From the NCBI RefSeq assembly GCF_001905885.1, contig NZ_LIYH01000002.1, positions 62,001 through 126,000 of the forward strand: a stretch of DNA of 64,000 bases. The letters run 5' to 3'. Positions within the stretch are counted from its first letter, which is position 1. Each line of letters starts with the position of its first letter. The notes beneath the pieces were generated by a model. It saw nothing but the letters and a program-made list of their open reading frames with translations, had not been told where the DNA came from and did no database searches. Of the stretch, positions 15,943-23,953 are shown one piece after another. Position numbers and translations under genes: made by a program. The DNA is from Streptomyces sp. CB03234. GTDB taxonomy: Bacteria; Actinomycetota; Actinomycetes; Streptomycetales; Streptomycetaceae.

Positions 15943-16335
15943 TCAAATCCTGATCACGGTGACGCCGATGCCACAGAGCATCCCGAGATCCTCAGGGTCG
16001 GAGGTAAGAACGGTCACCGGGCCGGGCGAGGCCAGTGCGGTGGCGGCCACAATGGCGTCCAGCGCGTACTTGTGGCCGTGCAGCCCGCCCGATGCGAGAA
16101 GCCTGCTCGCCCGGCGCGCGATGGGCTCTGTGGGCGGGATGATGTTCACGCGTGAGATGGCGTGATCGAACTGGGCCTGGTGGATCTCCGGGTCGCGTGC
16201 TTCGACGAGCGTGACGGAGCTGGTGATCACACGGATGTCCTCGGCGTCGGCCGCGACCAGCCATTCCGTGAGCTCAGGGTTGCGTCGCACGAGTTTGGAC
16301 AGTCCTTCGCGGTCCAGGACGAGCGTTCCGCTCAT
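15943..16335 (-). CDS. PIN-domain toxin (VapC-like ribonuclease)
   Basis: Protein of 130 residues. PIN-domain acidic residues are placed as expected: Asp8 (LVLDREGL), Glu near 46 (SSVTLVEARD), Asp near 93 (KYALDAIVAATAL) and Asp near 112 (TSDPEDLGML). It would cleave RNA (tRNA or rRNA in studied VapC toxins). Its start overlaps the upstream ribbon-helix-helix gene by 4 bases (ATGA), the normal antitoxin-toxin order. It is part of an accessory islet. Confidence 0.85.
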   Translation of the reverse strand: MSGTLVLDREGLSKLVRRNPELTEWLVAADAEDIRVITSSVTLVEARDPEIHQAQFDHAISRVNIIPPTEPIARRASRLLASGGLHGHKYALDAIVAATALASPGPVTVLTSDPEDLGMLCGIGVTVIRI

Positions 16336-16604
16336 GCGGCGTCGGCCGAATCGTCCTTGCTGCCGCGCAGGATTGCCCGCTTCGCCTCAACGGCTCCCTG
16401 ATCGACCGGTCCGTGCTCGGCTTCCGCCTCCTCGATCAGCTCGCGGAGGCGTTCCCGCTCCAGCTGTCGCTGAATGAGCGCTTCGACGTACGCGGACATG
16501 CCGCGCTTGCCGGTGCGTGCCTTGAGCGCCGCGATCGTGCCTTCGTGCAATGACACGGACACGGGCCGTACGGGGCCTTCGCCTGGAGCGGGTGCGGTAT
16601 CCAT
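16332..16604 (-). CDS. VapB-like ribbon-helix-helix antitoxin
   Basis: Protein of 90 residues. A short basic strand and two helices (PVSVSLHEGTIAALKARTGK, then RGMSAYVEALIQRQLERERL) fit a ribbon-helix-helix DNA-binding domain; the acidic C-terminal tail would wrap the toxin. It precedes and overlaps the PIN toxin gene. The palindrome AACAATTGTT just upstream is the probable autoregulatory operator. Confidence 0.8.
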   Translation of the reverse strand: MDTAPAPGEGPVRPVSVSLHEGTIAALKARTGKRGMSAYVEALIQRQLERERLRELIEEAEAEHGPVDQGAVEAKRAILRGSKDDSADAA

Positions 16605-16614
16605 GCCGATACCT

Positions 16615-16632
16615 TAACAAAACAATTGTTAT
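16615..16632 (-). promoter_or_regulatory. AT-rich operator/promoter of the toxin-antitoxin pair
   Basis: The perfect palindrome AACAATTGTT (16621-16630) sits in an AT-rich stretch directly before the antitoxin gene, within 30 bp of its start. Likely operator bound by the VapB-like protein; inferred from position. Confidence 0.5.
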
Positions 16633-16851
16633 TCGGGCTGCGGCCCATGGCGCGTGCATAGTCCTCGGTCTGCAGCAGGCCGGCCACCACGGTGTTCGTG
16701 TACGCACCCATCTCGACCGTGTTCGCCTCCAACTTGGCCAAGTCCCGGACCTTCCTCGGATACCGCCGCCTCCGCGACGTCCTTCGTCATCGCGGCGATC
16801 CTGCCGCCCACGTCCAGGACGTTGCCGGCCCACCGCCGTGATGACGGCCCA
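16625..16851 (-). pseudogene. Decayed DUF5753 (Scr1-type) transcriptional regulator
   Basis: Read on the minus strand, WAGNVLDVGGRIAAMTKDVA (continuing EAAVSEE) is in one frame; one extra G near 16745 shifts it, after which VRDLAKLEANTVEMG and then TVVAGLLQTEDYARAMG continue in the next frame. VPGLLQTEDYARA is the signature of the DUF5753 ligand domain of XRE-type Streptomyces regulators. The HTH half is missing upstream and the C-terminal part is cut off at the toxin-antitoxin promoter. The sequence from 16852 to 16987 shows nothing recognisable. Confidence 0.7.
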
Positions 16852-16987
16852 GGAGTCGCAGTCCTCCAGGCCCGGTCCCCCTTCGCTCATTCCTCCGCGC
16901 CCCGCTTGCCGACCGGTGGGGTCCCGCGACCCCCGGCACGGCGCCCCGCAAGACGGTGTGGGCCGAGCTGGCCGGTCGGGTGTGAGG

Positions 16988-17308
16988 TCAGACGCTCAGC
17001 GTCGCCCACAGCGACAGGGCCGACGAAACCGGGAAGGCAAGGGCGCCCAGCACGGCCAAGCGAGCGGGGAGGGACAGGCGGCGCATGCAGGGGGCGTAGT
17101 ACAGCAGCGTGAGTGCGCCTCCGGCGACGACGGCCACCAGCGCCGCCCCGAGCAGGAACGGCGGGAACTCCCCGACGGACACCGCCCAGAGGCTCACGAT
17201 CAGCATCATGATCGCCAGTGGGACGAGCGACAGGACCGTCATCGTCCAGATCGCGGCGGCGAGGACGACGTACCGCGTCCTTCCCTTGGGGGCCGGTGCG
17301 GTGCGCAT
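16988..17308 (-). CDS. Small membrane protein, unknown
   Basis: Protein of 106 residues with three hydrophobic segments (VVLAAAIWTMTVLSLVPLAI, PFLLGAALVAVVAGGALTLL, LAVLGALAFPVSSALSLWAT) and a basic N-terminus. ATG 17308 is preferred because GAGAAAGG precedes it; a start at 17347 would add 13 codons without a site. No family recognised. It borders the giant palindromic region and could belong to the same accessory islet. Confidence 0.55.
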   Translation of the reverse strand: MRTAPAPKGRTRYVVLAAAIWTMTVLSLVPLAIMMLIVSLWAVSVGEFPPFLLGAALVAVVAGGALTLLYYAPCMRRLSLPARLAVLGALAFPVSSALSLWATLSV

Positions 17309-17531
17309 GGGTGGGGCCTTTCTCGCCGGGTACGCCGTGGACGGCACCAGCCTGTGGTGGGCGGCCGTGGCCCCACATGGGCGGAAGTACTCAAGAACGG
17401 CATCAGACCGAAACCGTGTCTACCGGCGGGCCCTGGAATCCGGCGCGTTCACCGAGGTGTCGGTCACGGGCTCCCCGCGCGTCCTCCTCCGCCTGGCCCG
17501 CCGGAACCACCCGACCGCGCCGGTGGGCGTG

Positions 17532-17955
17532 TGGGCCGCCCTCTCTCCGAGTGTGGCGGGCTCCGGCGTCCCCTCAAGGGCGCTCCCTTCGGTCGCGTCG
17601 CTTCGCGATGGGCTTCGCCCACCCTTGACCGGCCGCCTCCGCCCGCCTTTTCCCACTCGGAGGGCGGCCCGGGGAAACGGGCCCAGGAGGGACGCCCCTT
17701 TCCCCATGCCGTTCGTGGCCGTGAGACGGGCGCCGCAGGGGGCGCGGCAGTGGAATGGGGCGGCGCTGCTCGGCTAAGCGGCGAGCGGCCGTCTTCCGGT
17801 TGCGGTGCAGGACCTCGCTCCGGTGGGTGGTGGGTGCGCGGCAGTGGCATGGGGCTTCCGGGCCCGGCTCGGCGGCTGCGGGTGGGTGAGGGGTCGGGGT
17901 TCAGGCAGGTTGGCTGGGGTGAGATGGGGTTTGGGCCGGGGTGTTGCCGTGGCGG
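17532..17955. repeat. Left arm of a ~1.5 kb imperfect giant palindrome
   Basis: About 424 bp whose reverse complement reappears, with scattered substitutions and small indels, at 18615-19033. Anchor blocks: GGGCTCCGGCG, GATGGGCTTCGCCCACCCTTGAC (17607-17629), GCAGTGGAATGGGGCGG, GACCTCGCTCCGGTG, GTGGGTGCGCGGCAGTGG and GGGTGTTGCC. Open frames through it have no family resemblance, no ribosome sites and shift between arms. I read it as non-coding repeat. Confidence 0.85.
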
Positions 17956-18040
17956 AGTGGCGCCCGGGTACCTCACCGGCCCCGCCTGCCCCACAGGGAG
18001 GCCCCACCCGTCTCCTTGGTCACAGCAGCACCGGGATGGG

Positions 18041-18116
18041 GGAGTTGTGGGCGGTGTGGGACACCTCCCCGCCGTGGTGTCGGGGGCTGTGGGTGTCCCA
18101 TGCCGCCCACAACTCC
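18041..18116. repeat. 76-nt hairpin 1 inside the giant palindrome
   Basis: Arms GGAGTTGTGGGCGGTGTGGG (continuing ACACC) and, on the other side, GGGTGTCCCATGCCGCCCAC (continuing AACTCC) pair over about 25 bp with two mismatches; CCCCG and CGGGG pair inside the loop. The flanking ACGGCTGTGACTGGAG (from 18128) is repeated after hairpin 2. Confidence 0.8.
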
Positions 18117-18351
18117 GGCGAGGCGACACGGCTGTGACTGGAGAGGGCAGGGGGGTCGTCCTGTGGTGTCGGCTGGGGTGTCCTGGGCCCGCGGGACCGC
18201 CAGCGGGTCCCGTAGAGCATCAGCCGGGCCGGGAAGGCCACGCCTCCAGGCGGTCCCTGCGGGGCACCCGGTGTCCGGATCCGTCCCTCTGGCCCCGCCT
18301 GCCTCACCACGTCGCCCCACTCGCCCCCACCGTCACACCTGCACCACAGCC

Positions 18352-18428
18352 GGGGAGTTGCGGGCGGTGTAGGACACCTCCCGGCCAAGCGCATCCGGGC
18401 AGGGGTGTCCGATCCCGCCCACAACCCC
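18352..18428. repeat. 77-nt hairpin 2 inside the giant palindrome
   Basis: A diverged copy of hairpin 1: left arm GGGGAGTTGCGGGCGGTGTA (continuing GGACACC), right arm GGGGTGTCCGATCCCGCCCA (continuing CAACCCC). Followed by ACGGCTGTGACTGGAG at about 18440, the same tag that follows hairpin 1. Conservation of both arms between the copies suggests the structure matters. Confidence 0.8.
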
Positions 18429-18614
18429 AGGGGGCCGATACGGCTGTGACTGGAGGGCCGCCCCTTCCCGGGCTGTCCCGGCAGGGGAGCAGCGGGGCGT
18501 GCCCCGGCCGCACCCGAGTCGCCGGGAGGCCGTGGGCCCGGGCCCGAGCCGAAGGCCCGACCGGGCCGGGCGCTTCACCGTCCCGTGGCCCGACGCCCCC
18601 GCCGTGCCCCCGGC

Positions 18615-19033
18615 CGGACAGGGCAACACCCTGGCCCAGCCCCGCACCACCTCAGCCACCTGCCTTAACCCCGGCCCCTCACCCGGCCGCAGTCGCCGAG
18701 CCGACCCCAGAAGCCCCACACCACTGCCGCGCACCCACCACTCACCGGAGCGAGGTCTTGTGCCGCAACCGGGAGACGGCCGCCAGTCGCTTATCCGAGC
18801 CGTCACCGCCCCATTCCACTGTCGCGCCTGCCCCGGCCGGGTCGCCTCGGCAACGAACCCCGGCACAGTGGTGCGCCCCCCGGGATGCCTGCTTCCCGGG
18901 GCCGCCCTCCGAGAGAAAACGCGCGGGCGGAGGCGGCCTGTCAAGGGTGGGCGAAGCCCATCGGCGAAGCCGACGCGAAGCGCCCTTGACAGGGCGCCGG
19001 AGCCCGCGACTCTCGGAAGGGAGGGCGGCCCGG
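18615..19033. repeat. Right arm of the giant palindrome
   Basis: Inverted counterpart of 17532-17955. Contains the small nested repeat TCAAGGGTGGGCGAAGCCCA / TCGGCGAAGCCGACGCGAAG. It ends about 60 bp before the stop of the mycothiol-type isomerase gene. Between the arms (17956-18614) lie the two hairpins and otherwise featureless GC-rich sequence. Confidence 0.85.
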
Positions 19034-19093
19034 AACGGCAACCGTGACCAGACGGCCCACCCCCGGGGCGTGGGCGGTGACCGGGAAACCGGC

Positions 19094-19900
19094 TCAGAAG
19101 ATCACCCGCGCCGCCATGACCACCGCCTGCGCGTCCGGGGCGCCCTGGCATTCGAGGGTGCCGCGCGGGGGGCGGCCCGAGAGGTGGCGCATCATCGTCA
19201 CGGCGTCCGCCTCGGCGGCCACGGCGGGGGTGCCACGGCCGAGCATCCAGCGGCCGCCGGCCGGGCCGGAGAGGTCCAGGAAGGTCGGGGGGCCGGTCCA
19301 GCGGAGGGCGAGGTCCAGCAGGACCTGACCGACGACCTCGCGGTCGTGTTCGCGCAGGACCAGCTCGTGGCCGGTGGCGTCGCAGATGTCCACGCGGTGC
19401 ATCCAGGTGTCGCGGGTGAGCAGGACCCTGGCCAGGTAGTCCATGGAGTCCTCGGGCAGCTCCTTCGACTCGGGGAACAGCGGGCTCAGGCGCATCCGCC
19501 GCCGTACGGCGACCGGCATGCGCTCCACCGCGCGCACGCCCTGCGGGCCGAACCGGGTCAGCAGACCGACCAGGACGTGGGGCGGTACGGAGCGGCGGGC
19601 GTCGACCTGGCACTGGTTGTGCGCGGCCAGGGGCATCAGCCGCGGGTAGCGCCGGCGGCCGCGCAGCGTCCGGCCGACGAGCAGCCAGGGCCGGGCGAGC
19701 TCCTCGTACTGCCCCACCACATGGGCGGTGAGGTCGCGCACGGTCCAGTCCTCGCACGCCGTGGCGCGCGGCCAGTCGGCGGGGGCCAGCCCGCCCAGCG
19801 CGGCGAGCATCGCGCGGACTTCGGCGGCGTTCACCGCACGGGCCCGCACCGGGTGCGTACGGGGGATGTCGAGGGCGGCAGCCCGTGTGGTGGTGACCAT
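19094..19900 (-). CDS. Mycothiol-dependent maleylpyruvate-isomerase-type DinB-like protein
   Basis: Protein of 268 residues. The N-terminal four-helix domain carries the metal-site pattern DWTVRDLTAHVVGQYEELAR and, further on, LLTRDTWMHRVDICDATG, as in the TIGR03083 actinobacterial family. A C-terminal SCP-like region ends ECQGAPDAQAVVMAARVIF. Members use mycothiol as a thiol cofactor; the substrate here is unknown. Start 19900 has GGAGG 6 nt upstream, better than the start nine codons earlier. Confidence 0.82.
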   Translation of the reverse strand: MVTTTRAAALDIPRTHPVRARAVNAAEVRAMLAALGGLAPADWPRATACEDWTVRDLTAHVVGQYEELARPWLLVGRTLRGRRRYPRLMPLAAHNQCQVDARRSVPPHVLVGLLTRFGPQGVRAVERMPVAVRRRMRLSPLFPESKELPEDSMDYLARVLLTRDTWMHRVDICDATGHELVLREHDREVVGQVLLDLALRWTGPPTFLDLSGPAGGRWMLGRGTPAVAAEADAVTMMRHLSGRPPRGTLECQGAPDAQAVVMAARVIF

Positions 19901-20023
19901 GGTGTGCCTCCGTACTCCCCGAGACACCTCCCCGAGACACGACTCACGCTACGCCCGTCCCGATGAGTTTTCCCGCCACCGGCGGTCCACCCTGCACATA
20001 CGACCGACGCGAGGAGCTCCACC

Positions 20024-20629
20024 ATGACGACCAAGATCTACACCGGCGCCAGCATGTCCCTCGACGGCTACATCTCGGGGCCGGACGAGACGGGCTTCGA
20101 CAAGCTGTTCGCGTGGTACGACAGCGGCGAGGTGACGGTGGAGACCACGCACCCGGAGCTCACCCTCCACCTCACCGAGGTGAGCGCCACGCACTGGCAC
20201 CGGCTCGTCCAGGAGACCGGGGCGCTGGTCGTCGGGCGCAAGCTGTTCGACCTGACCGGCGGGTGGGGCGGCAACCACCCGATGGGGGTGCCCGTCGTGG
20301 TCGTCACCCACTCCGTACCGGACGGCTGGCCCCGGGAGGGGGCGCCGTTCCACTTCGTCACGGAGGGGGTGGAGCCCGCTGTCGCGCTTGCCCGGCGACT
20401 CGCGGGGGACGGCAAGCACGTCGGGGTGAACGGTGGCACGATCGCCCAGCAGTGCCTGGACGCCGGGCTGCTCGACGAGGTCGGCATCGACCTGGTGCCG
20501 GTGCTGCTCGGCGGCGGGACGCCGTTCTTCCGGGACCTGAAGGGCGCGCCGTACGAGCTGGAAGGGCCGGTCTCCATCGCCGAGGGCAAGGGCGTCACGC
20601 ACCTGCGCTACCGGGTGCGGTACGCGTAA
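20024..20629 (+). CDS. Dihydrofolate-reductase-family (RibD C-terminal domain) protein
   Basis: Protein of 201 residues. ASMSLDGYISGPDETGFDKL, VVGRKLFDLTGGWGG and VNGGTIAQQCLDAGLLDEVG match the RibD/DHFR-like reductase fold that binds NADPH. The GAGGAG site sits 8 nt before the ATG. These stand-alone proteins are usually annotated as dihydrofolate reductase family; none of the folate-binding detail is evident, so the substrate is unknown. Confidence 0.85.
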   Translation: MTTKIYTGASMSLDGYISGPDETGFDKLFAWYDSGEVTVETTHPELTLHLTEVSATHWHRLVQETGALVVGRKLFDLTGGWGGNHPMGVPVVVVTHSVPDGWPREGAPFHFVTEGVEPAVALARRLAGDGKHVGVNGGTIAQQCLDAGLLDEVGIDLVPVLLGGGTPFFRDLKGAPYELEGPVSIAEGKGVTHLRYRVRYA

Positions 20630-20669
20630 AACGTTTGTGCGGGGCCTGGCGTGCGGCGATCGTGGGGCG

Positions 20670-21863
20670 GTGCTGATCGAGAAACGGGCGACGCTGAGCC
20701 GCCCCATGGTGCTGCTCCTCGCCGTGGCCTGCGGCGTGGCCGTCGGCAACATCTACTTCCCCCAGGCGATCAGCCCGCTCGTCGCCGCCGGCCTGCACGT
20801 CGCGCCGGACACCGCCGCGCTGATCGTGACGGCGGCCCAGTTCGGGTACGCGGCCGGGATCTTCCTCCTCGTACCGCTCGGCGACCGCTTCCCGCACCGC
20901 CCGCTGATCGTCACGCTCCTGTCGGTCACCGGTGTGAGCCTGCTCGCCGCGAGTGCCGCGCCCGGGCTGTCGCCGCTCGTCGCGGTGAGCGCGCTGGTCG
21001 GCGTGACAACCGTGGTCGCGCCGCTCGTCGCGCCCATGGCGGCCGGCCTGGTGGCCGAGGACCGGCGCGGGGCCGTCACCGGCACGCTGCTGGCCGGCTC
21101 CATCGGCGGCATGCTGCTGTCCCGCGCCGTCGGCGGGACGCTCGGCGAATGGCTCGGCTGGCGGGCGCCGTACGTGCTCGCGGCGGCCGCCTCGCTGCTC
21201 ATGGCGGCCGTCCTGGCCCGTACGCTGCCGCCGCGGACCGCCCCGGCGGGCGACGCGCAGCCGTACCGGGCGCTGCTCGCCGCCCCGCTGCGCCTGCTGC
21301 GCGCCGAGCCCGAGCTGCGCCGCTCGTGCTTCTACCAGGCGACGGTCTTCGGCGCGTTCACCGCCGTCTGGACGGGCGCCGCGCTGCTGCTGACGGGCCC
21401 GGTGTACGGGCTGGGCGCGCAGGCGGTCGGCGTCCTCGCCGTCGTGAACGTCGGCACCATGCTCGCCACCCCGGCGGCGGGCCGGGCGGTCGACCGCCGG
21501 GGCCCCGACGCGGTGAACCTCGTCTGCTTCCTCGCGGTCATCGCCTCCGCCGCCGTCCTCGCGCTCGGCGGCCTCGGCGGGGCGGCCGGCCTGGCGGCCC
21601 TGGTGCTGGGCACGCTGCTGCTGGACGTGGCCATGCAGTCCGGCATGATCGCCAACCAGGTACGCATCTGGGCGCTGCGCGCCGACGTACGCAGCCGCCT
21701 CAACACCGCGTACATGATGTGCGCGTTCCTCGGCGGCGGCCTCGGCTCATGGGCCGCCACGCGCGCGTACACCCGCTTCGGCTGGCCGGGCGTCTGCGCG
21801 CTGATCGCCGCCTTGGCCTCGCTCGCGCTCTCCCGCCACGTGCTCCGCACCCGAAAGGGCTGA
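20670..21863 (+). CDS. MFS transporter (drug/arabinose efflux-like)
   Basis: Protein of about 397 residues with twelve hydrophobic helices. The MFS A-motif is seen as GIFLLVPLGDRFPHRPLIV and a looser copy in the second half (PAAGRAVDRRGPDAVN). It fits the AraJ/EmrD-like efflux group. The start is uncertain: GTG 20670 gives a short cytoplasmic N-terminus, while ATG 20706 would begin right at the first helix. The Nudix gene starts 3 bp after its stop, so they form an operon. Confidence 0.82.
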   Translation: MLIEKRATLSRPMVLLLAVACGVAVGNIYFPQAISPLVAAGLHVAPDTAALIVTAAQFGYAAGIFLLVPLGDRFPHRPLIVTLLSVTGVSLLAASAAPGLSPLVAVSALVGVTTVVAPLVAPMAAGLVAEDRRGAVTGTLLAGSIGGMLLSRAVGGTLGEWLGWRAPYVLAAAASLLMAAVLARTLPPRTAPAGDAQPYRALLAAPLRLLRAEPELRRSCFYQATVFGAFTAVWTGAALLLTGPVYGLGAQAVGVLAVVNVGTMLATPAAGRAVDRRGPDAVNLVCFLAVIASAAVLALGGLGGAAGLAALVLGTLLLDVAMQSGMIANQVRIWALRADVRSRLNTAYMMCAFLGGGLGSWAATRAYTRFGWPGVCALIAALASLALSRHVLRTRKG

Positions 21864-21866
21864 CCC

Positions 21867-22304
21867 GTGCGCATCCCCCGGCCCGCCGCTCGCGTCGCCG
21901 TCCTCGATCCCGACGGGGCGGTGTTCCTCTTCCGTTACGACAACGAAGAGGTGGGCGTCCACTGGGCCTTGCCCGGCGGGGGCCTGGAGCCGGGCGAGAG
22001 CCCGCGCGAGGGCGCCCTGCGCGAGCTGCGCGAGGAGACGGGCTGGTGCGACGTGGAGCCCGGGCCGCTGCTGTGCACCTGGGAGCACGACTTCACCCGG
22101 GCCGGTGTCCCCGTCCGCCAGCACGAGTACATCTACCTGGCCCACGGCCCGCGCCGGGACCCGGCCGACGAGGCGGCCGCCGCGCGCGCCGCCGACACGA
22201 TCCTCACCTGGCGCTGGTGGACCCCCCACGACCTGGCCGCCCCCGACGCCGAGCCGGTCTGGCCGCCCCGGCTCGCGGAGTTGCCGGGGGCGCCGGGGGT
22301 CTAG
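21867..22304 (+). CDS. Nudix hydrolase
   Basis: Protein of 145 residues. The complete Nudix box GGLEPGESPREGALRELREE (continuing TGW) is present, with the preceding ALPGG. It hydrolyses a nucleoside-diphosphate-linked compound, substrate unknown. Trp/His-rich strand LLCTWEHDFTR follows. It starts 3 bp after the MFS stop and its end overlaps the convergent DUF1992 gene by 4 bases. Confidence 0.88.
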   Translation: MRIPRPAARVAVLDPDGAVFLFRYDNEEVGVHWALPGGGLEPGESPREGALRELREETGWCDVEPGPLLCTWEHDFTRAGVPVRQHEYIYLAHGPRRDPADEAAAARAADTILTWRWWTPHDLAAPDAEPVWPPRLAELPGAPGV

Positions 22305-22699
22305 CGGCGGGACCGCCACTGGTGGACCAGCTCTTCCGCGTCGAACGGCGTGAGCCGCAGCGGGGGGCCCGCCGGGGGACGTCGGAGGGCCGCCTCGATC
22401 TTCTCGTTGATGCCGGCGACGATCCGCCGTACCTCCGCCTCGCTCGCCGCCCGTCCCGCCGCCTCCCGCGCGTCCTCCGCCTCCTTGCGGAGGGCGAGCG
22501 CGGGCGGCAGGACGGGAGCGATGCCCTCGCGGTGCATCTTGCCCTTGACCCACCACAGTTCGTCGTACGGGGCGGTGTCGTCGGGCAGCGGCTTGCCGAA
22601 GCCGGACAGGTTGTGGAACTCACCGCGTTCGGTCGCCTCGCGGATCTGCTTGTCGACCCATGACTCGACGTCCACGCCGGGCGGTTTGCGTTCGGTCAT
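22301..22699 (-). CDS. DUF1992 (DnaJ-C28-like) protein
   Basis: Protein of 132 residues. WVDKQIREATERGEFHNLSG, continuing FGKPLPDD, is the characteristic DUF1992 block (shared with the human DNAJC28 C-terminus), followed by WWVKGKMHREG and a long charged helix ending HQWRSRR. Cytoplasmic, function unknown. Confidence 0.85.
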   Translation of the reverse strand: MTERKPPGVDVESWVDKQIREATERGEFHNLSGFGKPLPDDTAPYDELWWVKGKMHREGIAPVLPPALALRKEAEDAREAAGRAASEAEVRRIVAGINEKIEAALRRPPAGPPLRLTPFDAEELVHQWRSRR

Positions 22700-22717
22700 A
22701 CGATCCAGGCTAGACGG

Positions 22718-23869
22718 TCAGCAGTTGCCGGACGCCGGCTTCCCGGCGAACCGGTCCGCCAGCCAGTCGGCCGCCCTCGGGGACTCGGTGATCACGCCCG
22801 AGACGTGCTCGCCGACCACGATCGTCCGCCAGTTCACGTCGGCGCCCCTGGCGCACCAGTCCTTGCGCAGCCCCGACCCCTGGGCGTACGGGATCAGCTC
22901 GTCGGCGAGCGCGTGGTACAGGTACACCGGGTGGCCGGGCGCCTTGGTGCCGAGGTTCGACTCGGCGAGGCGGGCCTGCCACTGGGGGGTCTCCAGCGGG
23001 TTCTTCACCGTCAGGTCGGAGATCCGCTTGAAGGAGCCGACGGTCGCGTCGATCGCCACGCAGTTGTCCCGGAGGAACCCGATCAGGGCCTTGCCCGCCG
23101 GGTTCAGGTACGAGTCGAGCTTCAGCTCCGGGTAGGCGGCGTCCTGCCCGGCCGCCGCCATGAACAGCAGGCCCGAGCCGTACGAACCGTCGTGCACGGG
23201 CGCGAGCTTCGCCAGTTGCGCCGGTACGCCGCCGGTCGCCGTGCCCTTCACCTTCAGCTCGGGGGCGTACGAGGAGTGCAGCTCGGCCGCCCAGCTCGAT
23301 GCCTGGCCGCCCTGCGAGTAGCCCATGATGCCGACCGGGGAGTCCGCGCCGAGCCCGGACCCGGCCGCCTCCGGGAGGCGGATCGCCGCGCGGGCGGCGT
23401 CCAGCATGGCGTGCCCGGCGGAGGGCCCGGCGGTGTACGTGTGCTCGCCGGGCGTGCCGAGGCCCTCGTAGTCGGTGACCACGACCGCCCAGCCGCGCCA
23501 GGTGAGCTGCTGGATCAGGTTGGCCTCCATGGTGGTGCCCTTGGGGAAGCCCGCGCTCGGCGCGCACGAGTCGCCGAGGCCGACCGTGCCGACGGCGTAC
23601 GTGATCAGCGGGCGCGGCCCGGTGCGGCCGTCCTGCGGGACGATGACCGTGCCGGAGACGACGTTCGGGGCGCCGGTCGCCGAGGTCGAGCGGTAGTGGA
23701 TCTTCCAGGCCTTGGTGGCGGTCGGCTGACCGGGGAGGGGGTGGAAGGCGGAGGGCTGCGAGCTCACGAGGTCACCGGGACGGGAAGCGGTCTCCTCCGC
23801 GAGGGCGGGGGTGGCGGAGGACAGGGCGAGTGCGGCCACACAGGCCAGCACCCTGGTACGTACACGCAT
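22718..23869 (-). CDS. Secreted lipase (PF03583, LIP family)
   Basis: Protein of 383 residues with a signal peptide (MRVRTRVLACVAALALSSATPALA). The alpha/beta hydrolase nucleophile elbow is GIMGYSQGGQASSW; the acid is in HALADELIPYAQG and the histidine in VVGEHVSGVITESP. The pattern matches secretory triacylglycerol lipases such as the Candida LIP family. Two cysteines near the end (DWCARG, SGNC) may be disulfide-linked. It lies downstream of an AraC-type regulator on the same strand and near an acyl-CoA synthetase; its promoter carries a copy of the TTACTC/GAGTAA operator. Confidence 0.88.
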   Translation of the reverse strand: MRVRTRVLACVAALALSSATPALAEETASRPGDLVSSQPSAFHPLPGQPTATKAWKIHYRSTSATGAPNVVSGTVIVPQDGRTGPRPLITYAVGTVGLGDSCAPSAGFPKGTTMEANLIQQLTWRGWAVVVTDYEGLGTPGEHTYTAGPSAGHAMLDAARAAIRLPEAAGSGLGADSPVGIMGYSQGGQASSWAAELHSSYAPELKVKGTATGGVPAQLAKLAPVHDGSYGSGLLFMAAAGQDAAYPELKLDSYLNPAGKALIGFLRDNCVAIDATVGSFKRISDLTVKNPLETPQWQARLAESNLGTKAPGHPVYLYHALADELIPYAQGSGLRKDWCARGADVNWRTIVVGEHVSGVITESPRAADWLADRFAGKPASGNC

Positions 23870-23912
23870 GGGCGGCTCTCCCTACGTCCAATGGGGGGTG
23901 AGGAGACCGTAG

Positions 23913-23926
23913 TGACTCACGAGTAA
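23913..23926 (-). promoter_or_regulatory. TetR-type operator upstream of the lipase
   Basis: TGACTC-AC-GAGTAA differs by one base from the perfect form TTACTC-N2-GAGTAA at 12463-12476. It lies 43 bp before the lipase start on its promoter side. Shared control with the acyl-CoA synthetase and FabG/MaoC operon is inferred. Confidence 0.5.
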
Positions 23927-23953
23927 GTACGGGGCTGACCGGAACGCTCAGCT

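Noticed and set aside
17348..19093. tRNA or rRNA gene in the gene-free interval
   Set aside because: Hairpins there lack cloverleaf layout, the T-loop sequence and CCA end; no tRNA was recognised anywhere in the window.
18333..19940. 535-codon minus-strand frame ending over the isomerase
   Set aside because: It runs in another frame through the real isomerase gene and the right palindrome arm; it is a product of high GC.
16550..19966. An 1138-codon open frame on the plus strand
   Set aside because: It crosses the toxin-antitoxin promoter, a real minus-strand membrane gene, both arms of the palindrome and the isomerase gene; composition is Arg/Gly/Pro-rich shadow sequence with no domain.
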